Shown piece after piece: positions 23,000 to 33,669 of a stretch of 64,000 bases of DNA (position 1 is its first letter; every line of letters starts with the position of its first letter). The notes beneath the pieces were generated by a model. It searched no databases, was not told the DNA's origin, and saw only the letters and a program-made list of their open reading frames with translations. The DNA lies in assembly GCA_037126765.1 (NCBI GenBank), contig JBBCBC010000008.1, positions 1,116,001 through 1,180,000 of the forward strand, given 5' to 3'. The stretch comes from Stenogyne calaminthoides. Its lineage: Eukaryota; Streptophyta; Magnoliopsida; Lamiales; Lamiaceae. The translations under genes and the position numbers were made by a program.

Positions 23000-23231
23000 G
23001 ATGCATTGTATTCACCACGTGCACTGTGCACTGTACAGTATTTTTTTTTTAAATATACAATTTGTTGTACTGAAATATATAATTTGTTTAACTGAAAACA
23101 TACAACTTGTTTTACGAACAAAGGTTGAACGTTTTAATGTAAACAAGTTGTATGTTTCAGTGCAACCGATTGTATGTTCTAAAAATACATTATGAAGTGC
23201 ACGGTACATCTGGTGCACAGGAAACTCACTC
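23000..23231. mobile_element. TGCACC-family MITE
   Basis: The left part is 'gcattgtattcaccacgtgc' followed by 'actgtgcactgtacagta'. The right part, reversed, is 'gagtgagtttcctgtgcacc' then 'agatgtaccgtgcact'. Interior 'tacaacttgtt' motifs match the copies at 30185 and 32989. The (TA)n repeat obscures any target duplication. The open frames on both strands reflect the inverted-repeat structure. Confidence 0.65.
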
Positions 23232-24120
23232 AAAAATAAAATAAATATATATATATATTAGTTTAAAAAATATTATTATTCTTACATGAACAAAATTTGA
23301 AATTGGTAAGGGTTGAAGGTGGAGTGAGCATGTGGCGATAGGTGCCATAAGAGCCGATGTTTGTTGTGAATTGGAAGTTTCACCCGGTCCAAAGAAAAAA
23401 AATCCTCTAATCCACCTACTAATACTATATCACACGTTATCTTGCCTCCTTTCTCAAATATTAAAAAATGTTTATCTTGCCTCAATTTGTCCTCTAGCAC
23501 CCCTACCCCATTTCGATTCAATGATGAATAACATAAAAGTGTCATATGTTTTCTAATGTATCGCGACTGGATCTCATGATTAATGTTTTTTTGTTAATTT
23601 GACTAGGGGTTGATTTGGAGACGAAGGGTGAGTAGGGGTTGATTTAATTTGTTTTCAAAATAAATATTTTCAATGAAAAAGAATAGATATGAATATTACT
23701 TTATATCCAATATGAATTTCGTTTAAATTAATTTTAAATAATTAACACACATAATTATCGTGCCCAATACATGATTTTAATCTAAATTGAAGTGTTTTAG
23801 AACAATTTATCAAAACGTTTTACAAGAGATTCTAGTAAGAGCGTGGTTAACAAATCCGAATTATGCTTCAAGTCTTGAGAGAATGATGCAACGGGAAGCT
23901 TCTATTTTATCTTGTTTTCTGATGGAATCTGCTACGAAGCAAGGTGTAATGTCATATAGCATGCATAAAAAGAAATTATAACAGTCTTATCGTTGACATC
24001 ATGTCCTAATATTGCTAAAATTGCCCCCTTAATTATTGTCCCAATAAAAATTCCCTACATCTACATATATAATTGCCTCGAAGGAATAATTAATCAACCC
24101 CTCAATTTATCTTAATGTGA
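23232..24120. other. Intergenic DNA, nothing recognised
   Basis: Open frames at 23282-23556 (both strands) and 23787-23981 have no recognisable domains. There are no terminal repeats. Confidence 0.5.
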
Positions 24121-24123
24121 TCG

Positions 24124-24367
24124 TCGGCAAGGTGAACTTTATTTTTATAACTCGGTATTCGGTCCAAGGACCGACTAATACGGGGGACCAGAACTCACTG
24201 TCCACTAGTGGGAGCCCCACTTCAAGTGTGGAGCTAAGCTCTATATGGATTGACTCATCTCAATAGTTGATTGCACTTTAGGGGGTTCGAATCTAAGACT
24301 TAGAGATAAACATACTTCTAAGTCCCAAACCTAGAACCACTAGGCTAACCCGTCGGCTAGGTGAACT
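24124..24367 (-). mobile_element. tRNA-derived SINE, minus strand, 17-bp target duplication
   Basis: CGTCGGCAAGGTGAACT (24124-24140) and CGTCGGCTAGGTGAACT (24351-24367) flank a 210-bp body. Read on the minus strand, the body begins GGGTTAGCCTAGTGGTT (A box), then GATTCGAACCCCC (B box), and ends ACCGAGTTATAAAAATAAAG. The 3' end matches the truncated copy at 32545-32609, so this is a family with at least two members here. Confidence 0.9.
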
Positions 24368-25097
24368 AAAGTAAAGATTCAGTACAAATTAATCAATTTA
24401 ATAAAGGAGTAATTAAATATTCAAAATAAATAATTTCATGCTCCAAATGAAATTTTGGGGAAAATATATAACAAAATAATGAATTTTCAATATTCGGCGG
24501 CTGCACAAGCAATACAAAAGCCAGGTTGTCACCCCGCTAAGCCGATGTGGCAAGAGGAGTACTATTTATCATTCGAGTCAACCGCTATTTAAATAAAATG
24601 TTTATATAAAATCAACCAACATGTCACGATAATGTAATCAGAATTCGATAACAAAATTTCATAAATAATACAATCTGAGTAATTTAAAAAACCTAAATAT
24701 TTAATTCGTAATTGTCAAGCGCTCATTCAATCACTGGAGGATCATTAATTATGTTTAACAAAATTACACTATACGAATTTAACTTGCTAAAAATCAAACC
24801 ATGCTCAAGCAAAGTATCTAAAAATTGATAGGAAATCAAACCATGCTCAAGCAAAGTTTAATAATTGTCCCCTTCCCGTCTAAAAGTATATATAGCAGGC
24901 TTGTAAATCCGTTAAACACATAAATATATGTGATTTCTAAAACTTAGTTTAATTTGTATCTTAAAACGCACACGAAATCCATCACACCTTCGAAATTAAG
25001 AAAGTGGTGGTTTTGGCATTCAGGAGATATATTCGACTTTAACTTAGCAATGGTGGCTAAATATATCTATATAAACTGTTAATTACTATACTCATAT

Positions 25098-25136
<39 letters not shown>

Positions 25137-25263
25137 AGATGGTGTCGATATCCCTGCAGATTGCTTCTGAAATGTTAATTATTTATTTGTGGATTTGGCA
25201 TAAAACACAACCATTTGGAGTTTAAAGATAATTAATCATATCAACTTAACTACTAAATGCTCG
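24368..25263. other. Intergenic DNA with an (AT)n microsatellite at about 25100-25132
   Basis: There is a long pure AT repeat and a duplicated phrase 'aaatcaaaccatgctcaagc' at about 24791 and 24835. No gene or element ends were seen. Confidence 0.6.
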
Positions 25264-26078
25264 TATATATAAGGGAAATGAGTGTTTTTATCCAAATTTC
25301 ATAAGAAAAAAAGATTTTTACCCACTTCATAAAAAAATGAGTTTTCTACCCAATTTTGACATAAAAAAACTCAATTACCCTTAAGTTAAATATATCAATT
25401 TTTCTCTTTTATTATTCATTTGTCACATATACCACTTATGATACATATTTATTTTATCTACTCTCTTCATCACCTCTTTCCAAAATTATGGTAAGTAACT
25501 TTAGTAATTTATTTTTTCTTCTTAACTTCATTTCTTAATCATGTATTTCAATAATTTTCATGCATGAAGATATAAAAAAATGTTTGTCTCGCTGGATATA
25601 ATTTTTCCCATCGAGACAATATGCAAAGTTTGAATAATATCTCGATAGATATAAAACTTATCTCGTTGGGTATAATTCTCCCCATCGAGACAGTATATTC
25701 ATCCCATCGAGACAATATGCAAAGTTTGAATAATATCTCGATAGATATAAAATTTGTATCGCTGGGTATAATTCTCCCCATCGAGACAGTATTCAAAGTA
25801 TGAATACTTTGAATATTGTCTCGATGGAGAGAATTATACCCAACGAGACAAATTTTATATCTATCGAGATAATATTCAAACTTAAAATATTGTCTCGATA
25901 GGAAGAATTATATCCAGCGAGACAAACATTTTTTGAAAAAGATAAATATATTTAACTTAAGGGTAATTGAGTCTTTTTATGTCAAAATTAAATAGAAAGC
26001 TCATTTTTTTATAAACTGGGTAGAAATCCTCTTTTTTTTTATGAAAAATGGGTATGAATCTCACCGCCCTTATATATA
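25264..26078. mobile_element. 799-bp foldback element, TSD TATATATA
   Basis: The element is 25272-26070. Its ends are AGGGAAATGAG and, reversed, AGGGCGGTGAG. TATATATA flanks both sides, though that sequence is common in this DNA. The two halves are inverted copies over most of their length: 'gggtataattctccccatcg' on the left, for example, against 'cgatggagagaattataccc' on the right. Within the left arm a ~95-bp unit is tandemly repeated (about 25608 and 25703). An RNA of it would fold into one very long hairpin. The open frames at 25548-25803 are products of the repeat. No transposase is present. Confidence 0.85.
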
Positions 26079-26988
26079 ATAATATCGATGGTTGTCTATT
26101 AATTAGACTCGCAAATATGTCAATTCAATAAAAGTATATGGAATGTTACGTACTACGGTTTAAGAGTTGACAAAGTAAATTAATCACCCTTCACTTGTAT
26201 TATAAATTTAACTTAATAGCAAAAACTTGTATGCAATATTGCATACAAGTGATATGTGCATTTGAGTTTTTTTTTTAAAAAATCGCGGGTCAGACACCGG
26301 ATTGGGTTAGGGTAGATTGCTGGCGGGCTAATGAGCTTTCTTCTTATTCTTCGCGTCGCGCAGCAACAGACGCGATCAGATTTCTTCTTCGTTGTTTGTA
26401 GTCGTAGAATCTGTCAATCGTTCGTGCTCTAATTTCTTGTCCAATTTAATTTTCTTCGATTCACTCGAATCATTGGATGAAATCAGGTTTATTCAATTTG
26501 GATTAGTGTGGATTCTGCAAGAAGAAGAGAGAATATGTGTGTGGTGTTGGATTACACGTCAACACAAAGTGTGTGCTGAAATTCAGTTCCTGTACTCTTC
26601 TCACGTTGTTCTTTAAATTTGTAATTTTAGACTGATGATTTTTTTTTTGCACTTGTACTGGTTTTTGTTAATGTAATAACACTTTTTTGCTCAAATGGTA
26701 ACACTCTTTTGTTCATATAGTAACACATCAAGTTGTTCTTTAAATCTGTAATTTTGAACTGATGATTTGTTTTCGCGCTTGTACTGATTTTGTTCATGTG
26801 GTAACACGTTTTTCTTCATAGGGTAACACTTTTTGTTCATGTAGTAACATATGTTTTTTTAGTAATATGTAATACTGTACACATGTCGTCGTAATACTAA
26901 GTGAACACTCATTTGTTACCATATGAACAACAATGTGTTACATTTTGACCCATGTTACTTTATGAACATTTATGTGTTACGTTATGTT

Positions 26989-27304
26989 TTATGGGGTGTT
27001 AATTTACAAAAAAATATAAGTGATTATAGCCACCTAGAATTGTGTGCATAAGCAATTTGGAGTGTTTTATTTTTCTTTTAGTAACTTAAATAAGCTCTCA
27101 TAAACTATAAGTTGAAAGCTTCAAAGATGGTGTTTTTAATAGTTTATTATTCTTTTTTAAAAACTTTTAATTTTTTACAAACACTATCAACTTTTCTTTA
27201 AATTTTTTTACAAACACTATCAACTTCTACTATTAATCACTTTTCTCATAATCACTAATTTTAATCACTTCTTTAAACCATAAATTTTTGCAAACAACCC
27301 CTTA
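26989..27304. mobile_element. Tourist/PIF-type MITE, TSD TTA
   Basis: The element is 26992-27301. Its left end is TGGGGTGTTAATTTACAAAA and its right end, reversed, is GGGGTTGTTTGCAAAAATTT. TTA lies on both sides. The second tier 'aagtgatta' also matches its inverse near the right end. It is nested in the GTAACAC-rich element. Confidence 0.65.
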
Positions 27305-27507
27305 ATATGTGTTACGTAAGATATGAAATTTTTCAATATAACAATGTAGTAATACATACTTATCCATTAGTAACACATGGAGAATGATAATGTATTTTTT
27401 AAGAAAATGATAATGTAATTTTTATTTCACGTAGTAACACATTTCGTTTCTATAAGTATCACTTTTTTTTTCTTGTAGTAACACACAAAAAATTGATTAA
27501 AAAAATA

Positions 27508-27600
27508 AAAAATTATAGGTTCAATAAGAATTGAACCTACGACCAAATACATTAACAACAAACTTAAATCACTAGGCTACAAACACATACCCAACCCACA
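27508..27600 (-). mobile_element. SINE-like tRNA-derived fragment
   Basis: On the minus strand 'gtagcctagtgatttaag' resembles an A box and 'taggttcaattctt' a B box, at tRNA-like spacing. No target duplication was identified. Confidence 0.4.
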
Positions 27601-27672
27601 ACCCACAGTCCTAGCCTGACCCGCGCCCGACCCAACCCGACCGGCCCACATCTGACCCAAGATTTTTGAGTA

Positions 27673-28457
27673 AATTGCTTTAATTATGATGTATTGCATA
27701 TATTAATAGGGTGCAATATTTTACAAGAGTTCTACTCTAAATTAATATACATAAATTTATATATATGCCCATGTGTTTTCACATGGTATAATATATTCAC
27801 TTAATTAAATGAAATCGGAGAAGATATATAGAATTTATGATGCCTAAACGCTAATGTGGTTATTAATTATTAAAAATAAGAGAAGTATATATACCTATTG
27901 AAAGATATGTGCTTTCTAATTTCATCCATAAATTCTAGTATTAATAAGGGGCGTTAATATATACTACATATATATAGGTTTGTGCTTTTAGGTTGAGTTT
28001 AATTAAATACTCATGAGATTTAAATAATATGTGGTTGGGGTGGAAGGAGAGAAATCTTAATCACACGTTACAATATGCCGCAGGCATCATTATCATCATC
28101 ACATCTTTATCTTGCACACATGTGTACATACAACAATTAATTAATTTTCACTTACATAATTCATGTGCCCCTCACTCTTAACTCATAATGTATCATAACA
28201 AATACTATAAAATAGAATGAAATGCAACTATACAATAGTGGATAGGGACCGGAGTTTGTAGTAACCAACATAGTAGTCATATTTTAATCAAGCCCGATAA
28301 AAATAAACTTCAACTCTTTATCTTAATTATTATACCGTACTCTTTATTATATTTATATAGTTTGATGACTTTAATTAAATTGTGCTTCTCTCTCCCTAAA
28401 CTTCTTCCCTAACCTTTCCTTTTCCCCCACTTGATTCCTCTTGTTTTCTTTTCCATC
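27673..28457. promoter_or_regulatory. Upstream region of the AHL gene
   Basis: About 0.8 kb of AT-rich DNA without element ends. Closer to the gene there is a long pyrimidine-rich stretch (about 28384-28450, 'cttctctctccctaaacttc'), common just upstream of plant cores. I cannot point to specific operators. Confidence 0.4.
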
Positions 28458-28464
28458 TATAAAA
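28458..28464 (+). promoter_or_regulatory. TATA box of the AHL gene
   Basis: TATAAAA lies 75 bp before the chosen ATG at 28533. That would place the transcription start near 28490 with a leader of about 40-45 bp. Confidence 0.7.
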
Positions 28465-28532
28465 AACACTTCCTACTATTTTTATACTGTTTTTCCCCCT
28501 TTTTGTTGTAATTTTTTTCTCTAGTGTATGTA

Positions 28533-29327
28533 ATGGCTGGCTTGGACTTAGGTTCAGCTTCCCACTTTGTTTCCCACCTACACCTCCAACGCCCGCCGGA
28601 AACAGACGATGAATCCAACAGGCGGCAGTTCTCCGGCGATAACACCGACGACTCTCCTCAGGGAAACAACAACTCCGGCGACGTGATGGGGCGGAGGCAG
28701 CGGGGCCGACCGCCGGGTTCCAAGAATAAGCCCAAGCCGCCGGTGATCATAACCCGGGAAAGCGCCAACACGCTCCGGGCACACATACTGGAGGTGAGCG
28801 GCGGCTGCGACGTCTTCGAGGCGGTGGCGACCTACGCCAGGAAGCGCCAGAGAGGGATTTGCATTCTAAGCGGCACCGGAACCGTCACCAACGTCAGTCT
28901 CCGGCAGCCCACCGCCGCCGGGAGCGTCGTGACGCTCCACGGCCGCTTCGAGATTTTGTCGCTGTCGGGTTCGTTTTTGCCGCCGCCAGCGCCGCCGGGG
29001 GCCACCAGCCTGACTATTTACCTGGCCGGGGGCCAGGGGCAGGTGGTGGGAGGAAATGTTGTGGGCGCGTTGATTGCTTCAGGCCCCGTCATCATCATAG
29101 CAGCCTCGTTTACGAACGTGGCATACGAGAGACTGCCGCTGGATGATGACGAGGCGACGTTGCAGATTCCACCGCCATCTGACAGCGGTGGAGGTGGTGG
29201 GGACCAGTTTCCCAATCCGTCTTTAGGGTTGTCATTTTTCAATTTGCCCCCCAATATGACGAATGGGCAGCTCCCCATCGACGGTGTATGGGGCGGAGGC
29301 GAAAACTCCGCCCCACGGCCGTTTTAA
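28533..29327 (+). CDS. AHL: AT-hook motif nuclear-localized (AHL) protein, single exon
   Basis: A 264-residue protein. An AT-hook (RGRPPGSKNK, residues 57-66) binds the minor groove of AT-rich DNA. A PPC/DUF296 domain follows (about 82-200) with GRFEIL at 138-143, used for trimer formation and partner binding. AHL proteins act in the nucleus as chromatin-linked repressors of growth, flowering and hormone genes. The N-terminus MAGLDLGSAS, one AT-hook and no intron fit the intronless clade of AHLs. The tail is rich in Gly and Pro and ends with SAPRPF. I start at ATG 28533, because upstream in-frame codons lack an ATG and MAGLDLG is the family start. The gene is much more GC-rich than its flanks, normal for this clade. 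It looks intact. Confidence 0.95.
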   Translation: MAGLDLGSASHFVSHLHLQRPPETDDESNRRQFSGDNTDDSPQGNNNSGDVMGRRQRGRPPGSKNKPKPPVIITRESANTLRAHILEVSGGCDVFEAVATYARKRQRGICILSGTGTVTNVSLRQPTAAGSVVTLHGRFEILSLSGSFLPPPAPPGATSLTIYLAGGQGQVVGGNVVGALIASGPVIIIAASFTNVAYERLPLDDDEATLQIPPPSDSGGGGGDQFPNPSLGLSFFNLPPNMTNGQLPIDGVWGGGENSAPRPF

Positions 29328-30175
29328 TTAGAAGCTTAAAAAGGTCAGAGAATTAATTTTATAATCTTCAATCGCACAAGATTTTCTCATCTTTGTACAT
29401 TTACTTGATCAATGATGAAATTGTTCTTGTTTTTAGCCCTTGATTTAGAATAGGTCTGTCTTAATTTCTAGATTTGTGATTTCGGACAAGGAAATGAAAA
29501 AAATTAGTCTTCTTTTTTGTGAAACTTCTGTTTGATTAGTTGAGAAATAATTTTGAGGTTTAGACTTTCGGACCATGTTGATATTATAATTTATTCTTTA
29601 CTACAACTTGTTCATAATATTTATCTTATTAATATATAAATATGACTATATTATCTAGTCCATTTTCCCCAATTAGGATAAGCTATACACAGAAGATTAA
29701 TTAATTAACACGCCATTTGTTATTACTATGAAAGATTTTGTGAAGATCTTGGATAATCTAACTTATTATAGTCATGAAATAAACTATGCGAAAGTATGAA
29801 TAAAATAAATTAAAACCACCTACTCTATATACCCTGAGCCGGCCGTAACGATAACCTCTTAATTAGAATAGGGCAAGACTTTAATTAGTTGTATTATTAG
29901 GATTTAGGACTTAATACCCGTTTTATTAGCAAATAAGTAATAAGTAGACTCTCTTTTCTTATTGTATCACTAATAGTCATAATTAGTAAGTAGGAAATAC
30001 TTCATTTGCTTTTAAAAAAATTAAAATCATAAAAATATTGGAACAACTAGCTAGTACTATTGATTATAGGCAAAGTTCAGGAACTAAATTTGTACTTTGG
30101 CCAAAATAGTCAACTTGTGTGCAATTAAATTGTCATATCGACGAATCCAAAGAAACGGCAAGCCAAACATGGCCT
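29328..30175. other. 3' flank of AHL and intergenic DNA
   Basis: AT-rich, with a possible polyadenylation signal AATGAT/ATGAAA near 29410. No gene or element ends recognised up to the MITE at 30185. Confidence 0.5.
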
Positions 30176-30405
30176 CAAGAAAATGACTACGTATTGTATG
30201 CACCCGGGTGCACCGTGCACTCATAGTGTATTTTAGAAGCTTGCAGTTTATTATGTTGAAAAATGTAACTTATTTTCACAGAAAAATACAACTGTTAATA
30301 TGGGAATATAGTTGTGTGCTTCTATTTAGAATAGTTGCACACTCCTAAAATGCATTATGAGTGCACGGTGCACCCGGGTGCAGATGAGACCCACCCCAAG
30401 AAAAT
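30176..30405. mobile_element. TGCACC-family MITE, 9-bp TSD CAAGAAAAT
   Basis: The element is 30185-30396 (212 bp). CAAGAAAAT lies at 30176-30184 and 30397-30405. Inner inverted repeats: 'tgcacccgggtgcaccgtgc' on the left faces 'gcacggtgcacccgggtgca' on the right, continuing with 'actcatagtgtattttagaa' against its inverse. The nine-base duplication points to a Mutator-type transposase. No coding capacity. Confidence 0.85.
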
Positions 30406-31261
30406 TTCTAATGTTCTGATAGGAAAGTTTTAGGTCGATCATCTCTTTTGAATAGTAGTCCAATTTTATGTTATTTTTATATTATATTGCGTATATCAAT
30501 TTTATGAGGTCTGCAAATATTAATTAATAATCAAAATAAATAATTGAAATATATGAAAAATTATAGAACTTCGTTTTATGAAAATACTTTTCTACACAAA
30601 CTTTCAAGTAAAACTTGTTCATATTATGAAATTAATATAATTACACTTACAAATTAATATCACTATTCTTATAGACTAACTAATACCCATAATAACATTT
30701 AATGTTGTGATATTAGTTTATAAGTGTAATGAACTAATTATATAAGTTAATAAGTGTTGTGGTATTAATTTATAAATGTAATAATATAAATTTTATATTA
30801 TGAACAAGTTTTACAGGAGACCTACTCATTTTTCTAATTTATTTAAGCATACATTTTTCATTAATATTTACAAATCATAAAAAATGTCGAACATACGCAT
30901 TTAAACCTAAAACTAGCTAGTTTCTTATTCTTCTCGATCCTTTTTTTTTTTTTTCCAAAAAATTCTATTTTAAGACGTCTCCTGAAAACTTTTAATCTTA
31001 TTTAGTACAATAATATTAATGGGAATCACTCTTTTACGCAATATTGCACGTTCTTAAAAACTAGATAATACAAAATCTTGCAGGTCTAAAAATACAGATA
31101 CACTGAAAAACTTGCACGTCAAAATTTGGGTCGAATTTGATTTTAATGATATAGTATTACTTTTTTACCTTAAAAGAAATATTAGTTGTTCTCTCAAACT
31201 GTATTACGTTAAACATGATACTAAAATAACAATGCAATACCGCATTTCTTATGTTGTGTTA
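30406..31261. other. AT-rich intergenic DNA, nothing recognised
   Basis: It contains a short inverted motif around 30620-30810 ('aacttgttcatattatgaa' and the partial inverse 'tatgaacaagtttta'), perhaps an old MITE, and a T-run at 30942-30955. No gene. Confidence 0.45.
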
Positions 31262-31661
31262 ATATATTTAGGGAAAATACATTTTTTTTCCTATAACTTT
31301 GACCCATTTTGATCTTGGTCCTACTAATTTACGATTTTTTATCTTGATCCTGTAACTTTACAAAATTCGACTGTTTAGTCCTGTCACCTGCTATTGCCTT
31401 CAATAACAGGTGACAGGACTAAAAAATCGAATTTTGTAAAGTTACATGACCAAAATCATAGTTTATGGATTTTAATTTTAGTCATGTAACTTAGAAAAAA
31501 TCAATTTTTTAGTCCTGTCACCTGCAATAGCCGGTGACAGGACAAAAAAGTCAAATTTTGTAAAGTTATAGGATCAAGATCAAAAATCGTAAATTAGTAG
31601 GACCAAAATCAAAGTGGGTCAAAATTACCGGACAAAAAGATCAATTTTCCCTATATATTTA
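31262..31661. mobile_element. Foldback MITE, 382 bp, 9-bp TSD ATATATTTA
   Basis: The element is 31271-31652. It starts GGGAAAATAC and ends ATTTTCCCT. ATATATTTA lies at 31262-31270 and 31653-31661. The arms pair over a long distance ('ggtcctactaatttacgatt' against its inverse near 31585). A block 'cctgtcacctgc' appears repeatedly, facing 'gcaggtgacagg'-type inverses in the middle. A partial copy lies at 58295-58425. Confidence 0.75.
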
Positions 31662-31745
31662 ACCTACGTAATATTATATGAATGTACAAACAAATAAGAG
31701 TATTAACATAAACAAATTGTTTACGCGGCCTGATTCGACCATCGA

Positions 31746-32017
31746 AATTATTAAGAGTACTAACACTTCTGTAAATCAGGTCTATACATCAGGTTTATGC
31801 ATGAACTCTATCATTGTTATGTGCAAAAATTATCACTTTTATGTGCAAAAAATTTTACTATTTAAAAATATAAAATATTATTTAACAATGATATTTTTTT
31901 TACATAACGGTCAAGATTTTTATGCATAACAGTGATAATTTTTATACATAATATTTGTACTAAAAAAATTGAATTTATGATGAACTCGAATTCACAAAAG
32001 TTTTTGTCAATTATTAA
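31746..32017. mobile_element. MULE-type MITE, 9-bp TSD AATTATTAA
   Basis: The element is 31755-32008 (254 bp), with AATTATTAA directly on both sides. Ends: GAGTACTAACACTTCTGTAA and, reversed, GACAAAAACTTTTGTGAATT. The interior holds repeated 'ataacagtgata' and 'atcattgttatgtgc' motifs. The sister copy is 57822-58059, also with its own exact 9-bp duplication. Confidence 0.85.
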
Positions 32018-32209
32018 TTCTATATTTAAGAAATATTTCACGGTGAATACTATATGTATTTGAATAATGATGGTTGTACAATCCGATTGACATGCAACGA
32101 ATATATATAAATATATAATTGGAATAATAGTGCAATAATTAAATTGCTAATCTCAAGTGCAATTAATATATAGTATCCATGTGTATTTATACGCTACATT
32201 CGTTCCACA

Positions 32210-32365
32210 AAGATAACATTGATACACTTATATGAAACGGTTTAACTGTAAAACGGGGCATAAGTTGGACATTGGTCTTTTAACACTTTGAAAGGGCCGG
32301 GTGAGTGTGATTTGTGCTAAGTCGTACCTCGTTTCATATATGAGACCGTCTCATATAAATTTTTA
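32210..32365 (-). mobile_element. Degenerate copy of the GAGACGGTCTCA MITE family
   Basis: Read on the minus strand it gives 'tatgagacggtctcatatat', then 'agcacaaatcacactcaccc' and 'tcaaagtgttaaaagacc', parallel to the copy at 52639-52784. Target duplication not found; limits are approximate. Confidence 0.5.
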
Positions 32366-32529
32366 TCTTAAATTTATATTTGTCCCATAAAAAATAAACT
32401 TGTTACTCTTTTTTTTAAAAAAATCTGTAAAAAAATTGTATTAGAAACTTGAATACGGAGGGTACTGGTACTCAACCCATTTACTAATTGAAGAAAACGA
32501 ATATCTCAAACAACTATTGCACTCTCAAA

Positions 32530-32624
32530 CTTGACAGTGAATTTTGGTGGGTTCAGGTCCCCCAGATTAGTCGATACTTAGACCGAATACCGAGTTATAA
32601 AAAAAAAACCTTGACAGTGGATTT
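32530..32624 (+). mobile_element. 5'-truncated SINE copy with target duplication
   Basis: Only the last ~65 bp of the SINE family are present (32545-32609, ending accgagttata plus an A-run). CTTGACAGTGAATTT (32530-32544) and CTTGACAGTGGATTT (32610-32624) flank it. The duplication around a truncated copy shows that it inserted already short. Confidence 0.8.
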
Positions 32625-32980
32625 CTAAATTTTGTGGTGAAGCATTAAATTATGAGCAGTTAAAAAAGTCCCAAGTAATTAGTCGGGCATTGCGGGACAG
32701 GAATATGTAATTTTGAGTGTTTTTAATTTCAGAACCTTGTTTCCCTGAATTTCATGCAGCTCGTGGCATGCACCATGTATGGTATGGGCACTTCACCAAC
32801 TAATCATATTAAGTGTTCTGATTATTCTTTGAGTTTTTGCTTCTTCAATTCTTTATGTAATTAGATTGAACAATAACTATCAGAACTCGTCATTTTTTTT
32901 TCCATCTTTTATTGAAAAACCATATTGATAATAATATATTTATGTGGGAGCAATTACAATTAAACTATTTTAATAATAAT

Positions 32981-33232
32981 TTAAGAATGACTAGGTCTTG
33001 TATACACCTGGGTGCACCGTGCACTCATAGTGCATTTTAGAAGCGTGCAACTTATTATGCTGAAAAGTGTGACTTATTTACACAGAAAAGTGCAACTGTT
33101 AATATGGGAACATAGTTGCATGCTTCTGTTTGGAATAGTTGCATGTTTCTGTTTTGTATAATTACACGGTTCTAAAATGCATTATGAGTGCACGGTGCAC
33201 CCGGGTGCACATGAGACTCACTCCTTAAGAAT
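32981..33232. mobile_element. TGCACC-family MITE, TSD TTAAGAAT
   Basis: The element is about 32989-33224. TTAAGAAT lies on both sides (32981-32988, 33225-33232). The left end 'gactaggtcttgtatacacc' matches the left end of the copy at 30185. The right end carries 'gtgcacggtgcacccgggtg'. It is a second clear member of the family. Confidence 0.8.
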
Positions 33233-33292
33233 AACCAAGTTGAATGCATCTTCTATTTTAATTTACAAATTTTGACCGAGGCTAGTAAATAG

Positions 33293-33669
33293 AGCCCAAC
33301 AGACAATACTTGATTTGGTCTCAAATTAAGTACTATATACAACTTCTGAATACAGACAGACTAATATGGAGCCCAACAACATCAGACTTGGTCTTAACAA
33401 TCTTAACCAAAGTCTTGGACTTATATTTATAAAATTAATTGATATTCTTAATTTTTGCATTTAAAATTTTGTTTTTCTTTTTTTTAAATAAAATTTATTT
33501 ATTATAATATAATCAAGAGGAATTTTTTTTTTCACTCAAATACATGCACATTTTTTTCAATTAAAAAAGAAATTATATTCAGTCGGGAAAAATATATATT
33601 AAATCATTAGTAGGTGTTGTGCGCTTCATTCATTCCATGAATAACATCGACCCACACCCTGTGCAAAAT
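33293..33669. repeat. Long direct repeat, left copy (partner 43857-44231)
   Basis: About 377 bp beginning 'agcccaacagacaatact' and ending 'gacccacaccctgtgcaaaa'. A colinear copy lies just right of the second LTR at 43857. The pair brackets the whole Copia/MULE composite. It is far too long to be a normal target duplication. Confidence 0.75.

Larger units (their letters stand above)
26250..27672. mobile_element. Composite non-autonomous element rich in GTAACAC motifs
   Basis: Near the ends, 'aaaaatcgcgggtcagacac' on the left faces the reverse of 'cagatgtgggccggtc' plus 'ttgggtcag' on the right, an imperfect GC-rich inverted repeat. The left interior repeats 'gttcatgtagtaacac' many times and the right interior has the inverse 'gtgttac...gaac'. 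The flanks 'atttgagt' and 'tttttgagt' could be a target duplication of 7-8 bp. Inside lie a Tourist-like MITE (26992-27301) and a SINE-like piece around 27510-27590. The open frame at 26392-26616 is not a recognised gene. Confidence 0.5.

Noticed and set aside
23787..23981. 64-residue open frame
   Set aside because: No recognisable domain and no promoter or neighbour support. It may be a relic of a transposon gene, but this cannot be shown.
24141..24350. Possible tRNA gene
   Set aside because: The A and B boxes belong to a SINE: the sequence extends 130 bp beyond, has an A-rich tail and a 17-bp target duplication.
25100..25132. AT repeat as a replication origin or matrix attachment site
   Set aside because: It is a pure dinucleotide microsatellite; nothing else supports such a function.
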